Shown: positions 43,229 to 51,895 of the stretch, one piece after another | Layout: each line of letters begins with the position of its first letter | How positions within the stretch are numbered: the stretch's first letter is position 1 | NCBI RefSeq assembly: GCF_024391045.1 | Contig: NZ_JANFCZ010000008.1 | Coordinates: 62,001-126,000, forward strand | Source: Pseudarthrobacter sulfonivorans | GTDB taxonomy: Bacteria; Actinomycetota; Actinomycetes; Actinomycetales; Micrococcaceae | Direction of reading: 5' to 3' | DNA: 64,000 nucleotides | Notes under the pieces: model-generated | What the model was told of the DNA's origin: nothing | What the model saw: the letters and a program-made list of their open reading frames with translations, nothing else | The model's database searches: none | Made by a program: the position numbers and the translations under genes

Positions 43229-44851
43229 ATGAACGAAACCCTTAAAAACCTGCCGCTGGTCAATGACGCCAGCCGCCGGAACTTCCTCAAGCTGACCGGT
43301 GCCATGGGTGCTGCCGCAGCATTCACCGCATCCGTTGCCGCATGCGGCAGCCCCGCGGCAACCACCACCGGCAGCTCCGCGAACACCGCCGCCATCAACA
43401 AGGACCTCACCATCGAGGCGGGCATCTCCTACGCCCTGTCCACCGGCTTCGACCCGCTGAGCTCCTCCGGTGCCACGCCGATGGCCGCGAACCTGCACAT
43501 CTTCGAGGGCCTCGTCGAACTCCACCCCGCCACGCGCGAGCCGTACAACGCCCTCGCCGCGGCAGACCCCAAGAAGGTCAACGACACCACCTACCAGGTG
43601 ACCATCCGCGACGGAGCCAAGTTCCACAACGGCGCCCCGGTGACCACCGAGGACGTGGCCTTCTCCTTCACCCGCGTGATGGACCCGGCGAACAAGTCCC
43701 TGTTCTCCCAGTTCATTCCGTTCATCCAGGACGTCAAGCCCGTGGATGCCAAGACGGTTGAGTTCACCCTCAAGTACGCATTCCCCGGCTTCGGCCCCCG
43801 CATCTCCGTGGTCAAGATCGTCCCCAAGGCCTTGGCCACGGACCTCAAGGCCTTCGACGCAGCCCCCGTCGGCACCGGCCCCTACAAGCTCATCTCCGCC
43901 GTCAAGGACGACAAGATCGTCTTCGAAGCGTTCGCCGACTACAACGGCCCCAAGCCGGCACTGGCCAAGGGCATGACCTGGCTCCTGCTCTCCGATGCCG
44001 CCGCCCGCGTCACCGCCGTCCAGTCCGGCCGCGTCCAGGCCATCGAGGACGTCCCCTACCTGGACATGGACGGCCTGAAGTCCAAGGTCAAGGTCGAGTC
44101 GGTGCAGTCGTTCGGCCTGATGTTCCTGATGTTCAACTGCAACAAGGCGCCGTTCAACAACAAGCTGGTCCGCCAGGCCCTGCACTACGGCCTGGACAAG
44201 GACGCCATCATCAAGAAGGCCCTGTTCGGCAATGCCAAGCCGGCCAGCTCGTACTTCCAGGAAGGCCACCCGGACTACATCAAGGCCAAGAACGTCTACG
44301 GCTACGATGCCAAGAAGGCTGAAGACCTGCTCAAGGAAGCCGGCGTCACCAGCCTCGAGTTCGAACTGCTCACCACGGACACCGCCTGGGTCAAGGACGT
44401 TGCCCCGCTGATCCTCGAATCCTGGAACAAGATCCCGGGCGTCAAGGCCTCCGTGAAGAGCATCCAGTCCGGCGCCCTGTACACGGACCGCGTTGGCACC
44501 GGCGACTACACGGTGGTTGCGGCACCGGGTGACCCGTCGGTCTTCGGCAACGACGCGGACCTGCTCCTGAGCTGGTTCTACTCGGGCGCCACCTGGATGG
44601 AAAAGCGCGCCTACTGGACCGCCCCGGAGCGCGCCCAGCTGCAGGACCTGATGAACAAGGGCTCGCAGGCCGCCGGAGCGGACGCCAAGAAGATCACCGG
44701 CGACATCGTGGACCTGGTCTCCGAGGAACTCCCCCTCTACCCGATCTTCCACCGCCAGCTGCCCTCCGCCTGGGACGAGAAGAAGCTCAACGGCTTCAAG
44801 CCGCTGCCCACCACCGGCATGTCGTTCATCGACGTCGGACGCACCTCCTAG
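43229..44851 (+). CDS. Peptide/sialic-acid-type ABC substrate-binding lipoprotein (Tat)
   Basis: A 540-residue SBP_bac_5 family protein. The N-terminus has a twin-arginine motif [10 protein letters not shown] and a lipobox ending SVAAC with lipid Cys about residue 35, so it is a Tat-exported lipoprotein on the membrane outer face. The fold covers the rest, with [22 protein letters not shown] and the late [20 protein letters not shown]. The family includes oligopeptide and nickel binders and the sialic-acid binders of SatA/SiaE type. Context (sialidase, nanA, nanK, nanE, nagA) supports sialic acid or sialo-oligosaccharides. A hairpin follows before the permease. Confidence 0.88.
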   Translation: MNETLKNLPLVNDASRRNFLKLTGAMGAAAAFTASVAACGSPAATTTGSSANTAAINKDLTIEAGISYALSTGFDPLSSSGATPMAANLHIFEGLVELHPATREPYNALAAADPKKVNDTTYQVTIRDGAKFHNGAPVTTEDVAFSFTRVMDPANKSLFSQFIPFIQDVKPVDAKTVEFTLKYAFPGFGPRISVVKIVPKALATDLKAFDAAPVGTGPYKLISAVKDDKIVFEAFADYNGPKPALAKGMTWLLLSDAAARVTAVQSGRVQAIEDVPYLDMDGLKSKVKVESVQSFGLMFLMFNCNKAPFNNKLVRQALHYGLDKDAIIKKALFGNAKPASSYFQEGHPDYIKAKNVYGYDAKKAEDLLKEAGVTSLEFELLTTDTAWVKDVAPLILESWNKIPGVKASVKSIQSGALYTDRVGTGDYTVVAAPGDPSVFGNDADLLLSWFYSGATWMEKRAYWTAPERAQLQDLMNKGSQAAGADAKKITGDIVDLVSEELPLYPIFHRQLPSAWDEKKLNGFKPLPTTGMSFIDVGRTS

Positions 44852-44864
44852 CAGCCCACGTACT

Positions 44865-44915
44865 GCGGGGCCTGCCCGGCGACCCGCCCCCAAGGGAACG
44901 CCCGGCAGGCCCCGC
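44865..44915 (+). other. 17-bp intercistronic hairpin between binding protein and permease
   Basis: 44865-44881 pairs with 44899-44915 with one mismatch. No T-run follows. Such stems after the first cistron commonly favour higher levels of the binding protein than of the membrane parts. Confidence 0.7.
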
Positions 44916-44947
44916 GCTCTGCACTCCCCAACAAACCGGAGAACAAA

Positions 44948-45904
44948 TTGGTCACGATATTGCGTCTGCTCGGCCGCAGACTCGCAGCACTGCCATTGAT
45001 GATCCTGGGCATCACCCTGCTCGTCTTCCTTGTCCTGCAGGCCGCGCCCGGCGACCAGGCCAGCTCCGCCCTCGGTGACGGCGCCTCCGAGGAAGCCAAG
45101 CAGCAGTACCGCCAGGAAAACGGCCTGAACGATCCGCTGGTCCTGCAGTACTTCCGCTTCGTCGGCAAGCTGCTGCAGTTCGACCTCGGCGTCACCACCC
45201 CGCCGGCCAAGTCGGTTGCCTCCATGATCGGCTCCGCGTTCCCCCTGACGCTGCAGCTGACCTTCCTGGGCGTCCTCATCGCCATCGTCGTGTCCCTGGT
45301 CTTCGGCATCCTCGGCGCCCTGTACCGGGACAAGTGGCAGGACCAGCTGGTCCGGGTCTTCTCGATCGCCGCGATCGCCACGCCGTCGTTCTGGCTGGGC
45401 ATCCTGCTGATCCAGTGGTTCGCCCTGGGCACCAACCCGATGTTCCCCTCCGGCGGCATCGCGACGCCGGAATCCGGTTTTGGGGGCTGGCTGAACTCCA
45501 TGGCACTCCCGGCCCTCGCGCTCGGCATCCCCGTCTCCGCCTCGCTGATCCGCGTGGTCCGCACCTCCATGGTGGAGGAACTGGACCGCGACTACGTCCG
45601 GACCGCCATCGGCAACGGCGTCCCCTACCGCGAGGTGGTTTCCCGCAACGTCCTCCGCAACGCCCTGGTCACCCCGGTGACCGTGCTGGGACTGCGCGTG
45701 GGCTATCTGCTGGGCGGCGCCGTCGTGATTGAAATGATCTTCGCCCTGCCCGGCATGGGCCAGCTGATCCTCAATGGCATCACCAACCTGGACATCAACC
45801 TGGTCCAGGGCGTGGTGCTCACCATCTCGGTCACCTTTGTCCTCGTGAACATCGTGGTGGACCTCCTGTACTTGCTCATCAACCCCCGAATCAGGACGGT
45901 ATAG
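44948..45904 (+). CDS. ABC transporter permease, DppB/OppB type
   Basis: A 318-residue inner-membrane permease with six predicted helices. It has the OppB-type N-terminus (LRLLGRRLAALPLMILGITLLVFLVLQAAPGD) and the EAA loop region DYVRTAIGNGVPYREVVSRNVLRNAL, which contacts the ATPase. The ending NIVVDLLYLLINPRIR is typical. It starts at TTG 44948 with GGAGAAC upstream. The next gene follows by 3 bp, so the operon is tight. Confidence 0.92.
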   Translation: MVTILRLLGRRLAALPLMILGITLLVFLVLQAAPGDQASSALGDGASEEAKQQYRQENGLNDPLVLQYFRFVGKLLQFDLGVTTPPAKSVASMIGSAFPLTLQLTFLGVLIAIVVSLVFGILGALYRDKWQDQLVRVFSIAAIATPSFWLGILLIQWFALGTNPMFPSGGIATPESGFGGWLNSMALPALALGIPVSASLIRVVRTSMVEELDRDYVRTAIGNGVPYREVVSRNVLRNALVTPVTVLGLRVGYLLGGAVVIEMIFALPGMGQLILNGITNLDINLVQGVVLTISVTFVLVNIVVDLLYLLINPRIRTV

Positions 45905-45907
45905 CTC

Positions 45908-48043
45908 ATGCGTAGCAAGCTGGCCGAACGGCTCAGTGCCCCGGGCATCCGTTTCAAAGCCCTTCCCTGGGGCTCGCGCATCGCGCTCCTCTTCCTCATC
46001 ATGATTGTGCTGGCCGCCGTGTTCGCCCCGGTGATCGCACCGCACGATCCCCTGGAAACCTTCATCCCGGCCACCCCGCCCGGCGCCGAGCACTTCTTCG
46101 GCACCGACCGCCTGGGCCGTGACATCTTCTCCCGCCTGCTCTTCGGTGCGCAGTCCTCCCTGATGATCGGTCTGGGCGCCGTGGCCCTGGCCATCATCGC
46201 CGGTGCCCTGCTGGGCTCCTTCGCCGCCACCTCCAGCAAGGCCGTGAACGAGCTGATCATGCGGCTGATGGACATCCTGATGGCGTTCCCGGGCATCGCC
46301 CTGGCCGCCGTGCTGCTGGCGGCGTTCGGCAACTCCGTCCCCACGATCATCATCGCGATCGCCATCATCTACACCCCGCAGCTGGCCCGCGTGGTCCGCG
46401 CCAACGTGCTCGCCCAGTACGGCGAGGACTACGTCCGCGCCGAGCGCGTGATCGGTGCCGGCCGGTTCTACATCCTGCTCAAGCACATTGTCCGCAACAC
46501 CGCCGCCCCGGTGCTGGTGTTCGCCACCGTGATGGTGGCCGACGCCATCATCCTCGAAGCCTCGCTGTCCTTCCTGGGCGCCGGCGTCCAGGACCCCGCT
46601 CCGTCCTGGGGCAACGTGATCTCCTACGGCCGCAACCTGGTCCTGTCCGGCGGCTGGTGGGCCACCACCTTCGCCGGCGTGACCATCCTGCTCACCGTGC
46701 TGTCGCTGAACATCCTCGCCGAGGGCCTCACCGACGCCATGGTGAACCCGAAGCTGCGCAAGGCACCGGCAGTGAAGGACGACGACGGTTCGGCGGCTGT
46801 GGTGTCCGGCGCTGCGGCAAGTGCCGCCGTCGATACGGAAATCGGCACCTCCGTTGCCCAGTCCTCCGTGGTGGAGCAGCACGAGCTCGACGGCGTCCGC
46901 GCCGCCCACGGCGACGTCCTCACCGAGGAGCGCTACACCGAGGGCGCGGACCTTGCACATGCGAAGCTCGCCGCGGCGAACCCCCACCTGCTGCTGGACC
47001 GGGAACTGGAACTGCTCTCCGCCATCGAGGCCAAGCGCACCGACCGCCTCCCGCAGATCCCGGCCGGCGCGCGGAACGTCCTCGAGGTCAAGAACCTGTC
47101 CATCCGCTTCCCGGGCCGCTTCGGCACCACCGCGATCGTGGACAACGTTTCCTTCACCGTCCGCGAAGGCGAAACCATGGGCCTGGTGGGCGAGTCCGGC
47201 TGCGGCAAATCCATCACGTCCCTGGCGGTGATGGGCCTGCTCCCCAAGACCGCCGAGGTCACCGGTTCCATCAAGTTCGACGGCAAGGAACTGCTCGACC
47301 CGGCCACCAAGCACAGCAGCATCAAGGCCTACGAAGGCCTGCGCGGCCAGCAGATCGCCATGGTCTACCAGGACGCGCTGAGCTCCCTGAATCCGTCCAT
47401 GAAGATCAAAGACCAGATGGAGCAGCTGACCAAGCGCGGCGGCCGGAAAACCCCGGCCGAGCTGCTGGAACTGGTCAAACTCGATCCCGTCCGGACGCTC
47501 GCCAGCTACCCGCACGAGCTCTCCGGCGGCCAGCGCCAGCGCGTCCTGATCGCCATGGCTCTGTCCCGCTCGCCGAAGATCGTGGTGGCCGATGAGCCCA
47601 CTACCGCACTGGACGTCACTGTCCAGAAACAGGTGGTGGACCTGCTCAACGAACTGCGCGAACAGCTCGGCTTCGCCATGGTGTTCGTCAGCCATGACCT
47701 TGCCCTGGTGGCCTCGTTGGCCCACCGCATCACCGTGATGTACGCGGGTCAGGTGGTGGAATCGGCGCAGGCTTCGGAGCTGCTGCAGAACCCCAGGCAC
47801 GAGTACACCCGCGGCCTCCTCGGCGCTGTCCTCTCCATCGAGGCCGACGCCGTCCGGCTGCACCAGATCCCCGGCACCGTCCCGTCCCCGCGCGACTTCG
47901 CCCCGGGTGACCGTTTCGCGGCACGTTCCCTGCGGGCCGACGCCGATCCCAACCAGCAACTGGTTCTCACCGCGGTGTCATCCGCCGGCGGCGGGGATGC
48001 CGACCACTTCTGGGCGAGCCACCTGAAGGAGGACGCAAAGTGA
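45908..48043 (+). CDS. Fused ABC permease (DppC type) and ATPase (DppD type)
   Basis: A 711-residue fusion. Residues about 1-290 are a DppC-type permease: N-terminal helix, then HFFGTDRLGRDIFSRLLFGA and the EAA loop DYVRAERVIGAGRFYILLKHIV. A linker of about 100 residues, rich in Ala, Asp, Glu and Ser, follows. From about 395 the ATPase has Walker A GESGCGKS (about 428), the ABC signature LSGGQRQRV (about 538) and Walker B VVADEPTTALD. In most Dpp/Opp systems these are two genes. Its stop overlaps the next GTG (GTGA). Confidence 0.95.
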   Translation: MRSKLAERLSAPGIRFKALPWGSRIALLFLIMIVLAAVFAPVIAPHDPLETFIPATPPGAEHFFGTDRLGRDIFSRLLFGAQSSLMIGLGAVALAIIAGALLGSFAATSSKAVNELIMRLMDILMAFPGIALAAVLLAAFGNSVPTIIIAIAIIYTPQLARVVRANVLAQYGEDYVRAERVIGAGRFYILLKHIVRNTAAPVLVFATVMVADAIILEASLSFLGAGVQDPAPSWGNVISYGRNLVLSGGWWATTFAGVTILLTVLSLNILAEGLTDAMVNPKLRKAPAVKDDDGSAAVVSGAAASAAVDTEIGTSVAQSSVVEQHELDGVRAAHGDVLTEERYTEGADLAHAKLAAANPHLLLDRELELLSAIEAKRTDRLPQIPAGARNVLEVKNLSIRFPGRFGTTAIVDNVSFTVREGETMGLVGESGCGKSITSLAVMGLLPKTAEVTGSIKFDGKELLDPATKHSSIKAYEGLRGQQIAMVYQDALSSLNPSMKIKDQMEQLTKRGGRKTPAELLELVKLDPVRTLASYPHELSGGQRQRVLIAMALSRSPKIVVADEPTTALDVTVQKQVVDLLNELREQLGFAMVFVSHDLALVASLAHRITVMYAGQVVESAQASELLQNPRHEYTRGLLGAVLSIEADAVRLHQIPGTVPSPRDFAPGDRFAARSLRADADPNQQLVLTAVSSAGGGDADHFWASHLKEDAK

Positions 48044-48846
48044 GCATTTCCACCGGCAAGCCGGTCATCGAACTCAAGGACGTCAAGGTCTACCACCACG
48101 CCCGTGGCGGCAAGCTCTTCCGGCCCAACATCGTCAAAGCGGTGGACGGCGTGGACTTCATCATCAGCCGCGGCGAAACCGTGGGCATCGTGGGCGAGTC
48201 CGGCTGCGGCAAGTCCACCCTCGCGTCGGTGCTTGTGGGACTCCAGCCGCCGACGTCGGGCGAGGTACTCTTCCATGGCAAACCCGCCATCAAGCGCAAC
48301 GCCGCCATGCGCAAGGAGTTTGGCCGCTCCGTGTCCGTGGTCTTCCAGGACCCGGCCACCGCACTGAACCCGCGCATGACCGTGCAGGACATCCTCACCG
48401 ACCCCCTGCAGATCCACGGCATCGGCACCGCAGCAACGCGTGCGGCCAAAGTCAAGGAACTGCTTGCGCTGGTAGGCCTGCCGCAGTCCGCGGCCGAGGT
48501 CACGCCGTCGCAGGTTTCCGGCGGCCAGCGCCAGCGTGTGGCGATCGCCCGCGCCCTAGCCCTGGACCCGGACATCATCGTGGCGGACGAGCCCACCTCG
48601 GCCTTGGACGTTTCCGTCCGGGCCCAGGTACTCAACCTGCTCTCCGACCTGAAGACCCAGCTGAACCTCGGCATGGTGTTCATCTCGCATGACATCCAGA
48701 CCGTCCGGTACGTCTCGGACCGCATCTGCGTGATGTACTTCGGCAAAATCGTCGAACAGGGCACCGCGGCGCAGGTCTTCGACAACCCCTCCAACGACTA
48801 CACCAAGAAGCTGCTGGGCGCCGCGCCGAGCCTGCTCCACATCTGA
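48040..48846 (+). CDS. ABC transporter ATPase, DppF/OppF type
   Basis: A 268-residue cytoplasmic ATPase, the second of the heterodimer. Walker A is GESGCGKST (about residue 52), the signature is VSGGQRQRV (about 160), and Walker B IIVADEPTSALD with the H-loop SHDIQ. The start is GTG overlapping the previous stop by four bases. Nothing unusual is seen in its catalytic motifs. It completes the importer with the fused permease-ATPase. Confidence 0.93.
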   Translation: MSISTGKPVIELKDVKVYHHARGGKLFRPNIVKAVDGVDFIISRGETVGIVGESGCGKSTLASVLVGLQPPTSGEVLFHGKPAIKRNAAMRKEFGRSVSVVFQDPATALNPRMTVQDILTDPLQIHGIGTAATRAAKVKELLALVGLPQSAAEVTPSQVSGGQRQRVAIARALALDPDIIVADEPTSALDVSVRAQVLNLLSDLKTQLNLGMVFISHDIQTVRYVSDRICVMYFGKIVEQGTAAQVFDNPSNDYTKKLLGAAPSLLHI

Positions 48847-48893
48847 CTCCCCCCCAACATTTTTCGTCTAACCATCAATATTTGGAGAACTCT

Positions 48894-49823
48894 GTGACCA
48901 CCGCCGCTTCCCGCTTCCAGGGCGTCATCCCGCCCGTCGTCACCCCCCGCACCGCCGACGGTGCCATCGACGTGCCGTCGCTTGAAAACGTCACCAGGCA
49001 CTTGCTCGACGGCGGCGTGTCCGGCCTGTTCGTCCTGGGTTCCTCCGGCGAGGTCACCCACATGACCAACAGCGAGCGCGACCTCGTGGTGCAGACCGTG
49101 GCAGGCGTCAACGCCGGCCAGGTGCCGGTCATCGTGGGCGCCGTGGAACAGACCACCAACCGCGTCATCGAAGAAGCCAAGCGCGTCATCGCCCTGGGCG
49201 CCGACTCGATCGTTGCCACCAGCCTGTACTACGCCATCAGCAACGCCGAGGAGAACGGCCGCCACTTCCGCTCCATCGCCGCCGCCATCGACGTCCCCGT
49301 CTTCGCCTACGACGTGCCGGTGCGCACCCACTTCAAGCTGCCCACCGACCTGCTGGTTGAGCTGGGCCGCGACGGCGTCATTGCCGGCGTGAAGGACTCC
49401 TCCGGCGACGACGTGTCCTTCCGCCAGCTGCTGCTGGCCGCCAAGGACATCCCCAACTTCGACATCTTCACCGGCCACGAAGTAGTAGTGGACGGAGCCC
49501 TCCTGGGCGGCGCCCAAGGCGTCGTGCCCGGCCTCGGCAACGTTGACCCGGCCGGCTACCGGCGCCTCTACGACGCCGCCGTTGCCGGCGACTGGGCCGG
49601 CGCCGCCGCCGAGCAGGACCGCCTGGCCGACGTCTTCGAAATCGTCTACACCCCCAAGGCCGGCCGCGTGTCCGGCAACGCCGCGGGTCTGGGCGCCTTC
49701 AAGACCGCCCTCCAGCTCATGGGAGTCATCAAGACCAACGTCATGAGCGCCCCCATGCTCGCCCTGGACGAGGACGAGACCAAGGCGATCCGGGTAATCC
49801 TCGAACGCAACGGGCTGGTCTAA
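48894..49823 (+). CDS. nanA: N-acetylneuraminate lyase-like (DapA family)
   Basis: A 309-residue TIM-barrel aldolase of the DHDPS/NAL family. The Schiff-base Lys is in AGVKDSSGDD (about residue 164), the partner Tyr in FAYDVPV (about 140), and FVLGSSGEVTHMTN is the carboxylate-binding loop. In the NAL group such enzymes split N-acetylneuraminate to ManNAc and pyruvate. The gene context with nanK, nanE and nagA makes NanA the likeliest assignment, though the sequence alone fits other DapA-like lyases. GTG 48894 follows GGAGAA. Confidence 0.85.
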   Translation: MTTAASRFQGVIPPVVTPRTADGAIDVPSLENVTRHLLDGGVSGLFVLGSSGEVTHMTNSERDLVVQTVAGVNAGQVPVIVGAVEQTTNRVIEEAKRVIALGADSIVATSLYYAISNAEENGRHFRSIAAAIDVPVFAYDVPVRTHFKLPTDLLVELGRDGVIAGVKDSSGDDVSFRQLLLAAKDIPNFDIFTGHEVVVDGALLGGAQGVVPGLGNVDPAGYRRLYDAAVAGDWAGAAAEQDRLADVFEIVYTPKAGRVSGNAAGLGAFKTALQLMGVIKTNVMSAPMLALDEDETKAIRVILERNGLV

Positions 49824-49841
49824 GTCACCTGGGCTGGTGGC

Positions 49842-50166
49842 GTGGCTGGGTCGCGTTTGAGGCGTCATTTTGCCGTCCCTTAGACACCTCCCGCCATGCC
49901 GCTCCGGTCGCTGAGCGACCTCCGCAGCATTCTGGTCGGCGATGCGGGACTACGCAAAACAACCCCTCAAACGCTGGATGGGGATGTCACCTTCCCGGCG
50001 GTCCGCTCCTCAGAAGGTGAGCCGAACGCCAAGGGTGCCAAGTCGGGGTCTTGCGTAGGCCCGCATCGCCGACCAGAGTCGTCTGCAGGTCGCCCAGCGA
50101 CCGGAAGATGACGTCGGGAGGTGTCTAAGGGCCGGCAAGGCCCGGACTTGGCACCGACCCAGCCAC
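49842..50166. repeat. Long nested palindrome (about 325 bp) between nanA and nanK
   Basis: Five nested stems converge on one centre. 49842-49853 pairs with 50155-50166 (12 bp perfect). 49870-49893 pairs with 50115-50138 (24 bp, one mismatch). 49904-49921 pairs with 50087-50104 (18 bp, one mismatch). 49931-49957 pairs with 50051-50077 (27 bp, one mismatch). The inner 49987-49994 pairs with 50013-50020 (8 bp). There is also an alternative 10-bp pair 49853-49862 with 49965-49974. No gene is evident inside. It may be a MITE-like element or a structured RNA/attenuator. Confidence 0.85.
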
Positions 50167-50205
50167 AACGAACCTAACCCGCACCAGACGGGACACAGGA
50201 GTGAA

Positions 50206-51153
50206 ATGCAGTACGCGATCGGTGTTGACCTTGGTGGTACTAAGACTGCTGCCGGGGTTGTTTCCGGGGATGGGTCGGTCTTGTTTTCGGCGACTGTCCC
50301 TACGCTGAACCGGGATGGCGGGGACGCCATTTTGGATGCTACTGCTGCGCTGGTTTCATCGCTGATGTCCAAGGCTCAAGCAGAGGGTCTGGATGTCAGC
50401 GGGGTTGGTGTTGGTTCTGCCGGCGTAATTGATGCCGGGCGCGGGGTGGTGGTTTCGGCTACCGACGCGATCCTCGGTTGGGCCGGGACGGAGCTGACTG
50501 CCGGGCTGACCGCCCGGCTCGGCTTGGGGCCGGAGACTGTCCGGGCTGTCAACGATGTCCATGCGCATGCCCTCGGGGAGGCCTGGATGGGGGCCGCTGC
50601 CGGCACCGCCAGCTCGCTCCTGGTGGCCTTCGGCACCGGCGTCGGGGGCAGTTTTGTGCTCGGCGGGCAGCCCGTTCTGGGGTACCGCTACGTGGGTGGG
50701 CATGTGGGGCATTTTGCCTCACCTTATGCATTCCACGAGGGCGCTGCGGTGCCCTGCGTGTGCGGCGGAGCCGGGCACGTTGAGGCCATCGCCTCCGGGC
50801 CGGCCATCCGCGAGACGTACCTGCGGCTGGGCGGCACGGCGGACCCGGCAGACGCCCGCGCAGTTTTTGCCCTGGCCGGCGGAAGCGATGCCGTTGCCAT
50901 CACGGCCGTAGGCATCGGGGCCGGTGCTGCCGGGCAGGCCGTGGGCGGGCTCGCCAACATCCTTGACCCGGAGGTGGTGGTGGTTTCGGGCGGCCTCTCC
51001 GACGCCGGAGCCCCCTGGTGGCGCCCCATGGAACGTGCCCTCCGCGCCGAGCTCCTGCCTGCTTTGGCCGGGCTGCCCGTCCTCCCGGCTAAACTCGGCA
51101 ACGCGGCCGCCATGGTGGGGGCCGCACGCCTGGTTCTCACTTCCCCGTCCTGA
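50206..51153 (+). CDS. nanK: ROK-family kinase, N-acetylmannosamine kinase-like
   Basis: A 315-residue ROK sugar kinase. The N-terminal ATP-binding segment is GVDLGGTKTAAGVV, and the phosphate-loop region is VAFGTGVGGSFVLGG. The ROK zinc site is H....CVCGGAGHVE (about residues 174-193): the family pattern is CxCGxxGCxE, so the third Cys is His here. In this cluster it would make ManNAc-6-phosphate. It could also act on GlcNAc or glucose; substrate residues were not resolved. It lies downstream of the long palindrome. Confidence 0.85.
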   Translation: MQYAIGVDLGGTKTAAGVVSGDGSVLFSATVPTLNRDGGDAILDATAALVSSLMSKAQAEGLDVSGVGVGSAGVIDAGRGVVVSATDAILGWAGTELTAGLTARLGLGPETVRAVNDVHAHALGEAWMGAAAGTASSLLVAFGTGVGGSFVLGGQPVLGYRYVGGHVGHFASPYAFHEGAAVPCVCGGAGHVEAIASGPAIRETYLRLGGTADPADARAVFALAGGSDAVAITAVGIGAGAAGQAVGGLANILDPEVVVVSGGLSDAGAPWWRPMERALRAELLPALAGLPVLPAKLGNAAAMVGAARLVLTSPS

Positions 51154-51211
51154 CACCATCGTCCTCAGTACCTCGCCCCAACCGCCCGTCAAACCTCCAG
51201 AGGAACCGACA

Positions 51212-51895
51212 GTGATCCTGACCCCCGAAGCCCTCGAAGCCCTCCGCGGCCAGCTGGTTGTGTCCTGCCAGGCGTACCCGGGCGAGCCCCTCCGCGATCC
51301 CCGCACCACGGCACAGTTTGCCGCCTCCGCCGTGATCGGCGGCGCTGTCGCTGTCCGCGTCCAGGGCCTGGCCGACGTGCAGTTCACGCGTGCAGCCGTG
51401 GAGGTTCCGGTCATCGGGCTCTGGAAGGACGGGCACGACGGCGTTTTCATCACTCCCACGCTCCGCCACGCTTTGGCGGTGGCTAACGCAGGTGCACACA
51501 TTGTCGCGATCGACGGCACGCGCCGCGAACGGCCGGACGGGCTGACGTTCGCCCAGACCGTGGCGGGCATCCACGCAGAATCCCACGCACTGGTCATGGC
51601 GGACTGCGGCTCGTTCGACGACGCCGCTGCCGCCGTCGAAGCAGGGGCGGACCTGATCGGCACCACCCTGTCCGGCTACTCCGGCGAGCGCCCCAAAACG
51701 CACGGCCCCGACCTGGAGCTGATCGAACAGATCGCCGCCGCCGGCTTCGCGGCGCCCCTCATCGCCGAAGGACGCCTGCACACCCCCGACCAGGCCCGGC
51801 AGTGCCTCGATGCGGGTGCGTTCGCCGTCGTCGTCGGTACTGCCATCACCCACCCGGCCACCATCACCGGCTGGTTCGCCGAGGCCCTGAAGTGA
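51212..51895 (+). CDS. nanE: N-acetylmannosamine-6-phosphate 2-epimerase
   Basis: A 227-residue TIM-barrel epimerase that turns ManNAc-6-P into GlcNAc-6-P. Family blocks are GAVAVRVQGLADVQ, VIGLWKDGHDG, HIVAIDGTRRERPDG and DLIGTTLSGYSG, with LIAEGRLHTPDQA near the end. The GTG at 51212 has AGAGGAACC upstream; the longer frame (50924) overlaps nanK and is not supported. Its stop overlaps the next gene (GTGA). With nanA, nanK and nagA it forms the standard sialic-acid breakdown set. Confidence 0.93.
   Translation: MILTPEALEALRGQLVVSCQAYPGEPLRDPRTTAQFAASAVIGGAVAVRVQGLADVQFTRAAVEVPVIGLWKDGHDGVFITPTLRHALAVANAGAHIVAIDGTRRERPDGLTFAQTVAGIHAESHALVMADCGSFDDAAAAVEAGADLIGTTLSGYSGERPKTHGPDLELIEQIAAAGFAAPLIAEGRLHTPDQARQCLDAGAFAVVVGTAITHPATITGWFAEALK

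Noticed and set aside
43175..47959. Open frame of 1594 residues on the minus strand across the ABC importer operon
   Set aside because: It mirrors the plus-strand genes (binding protein, permease, fusion), whose motifs are intact. The frame lacks any recognisable domain, is full of Gly/Gln/Asp/Val/His typical of antisense high-GC shadow frames, and has no ribosome site of note.
49896..50372. Short frames on both strands inside or next to the 325-bp palindrome (about 49896-50111 and 50010-50372)
   Set aside because: They are created by the inverted repeat and overlap the nanK start; no conserved sequence and no convincing ribosome site.
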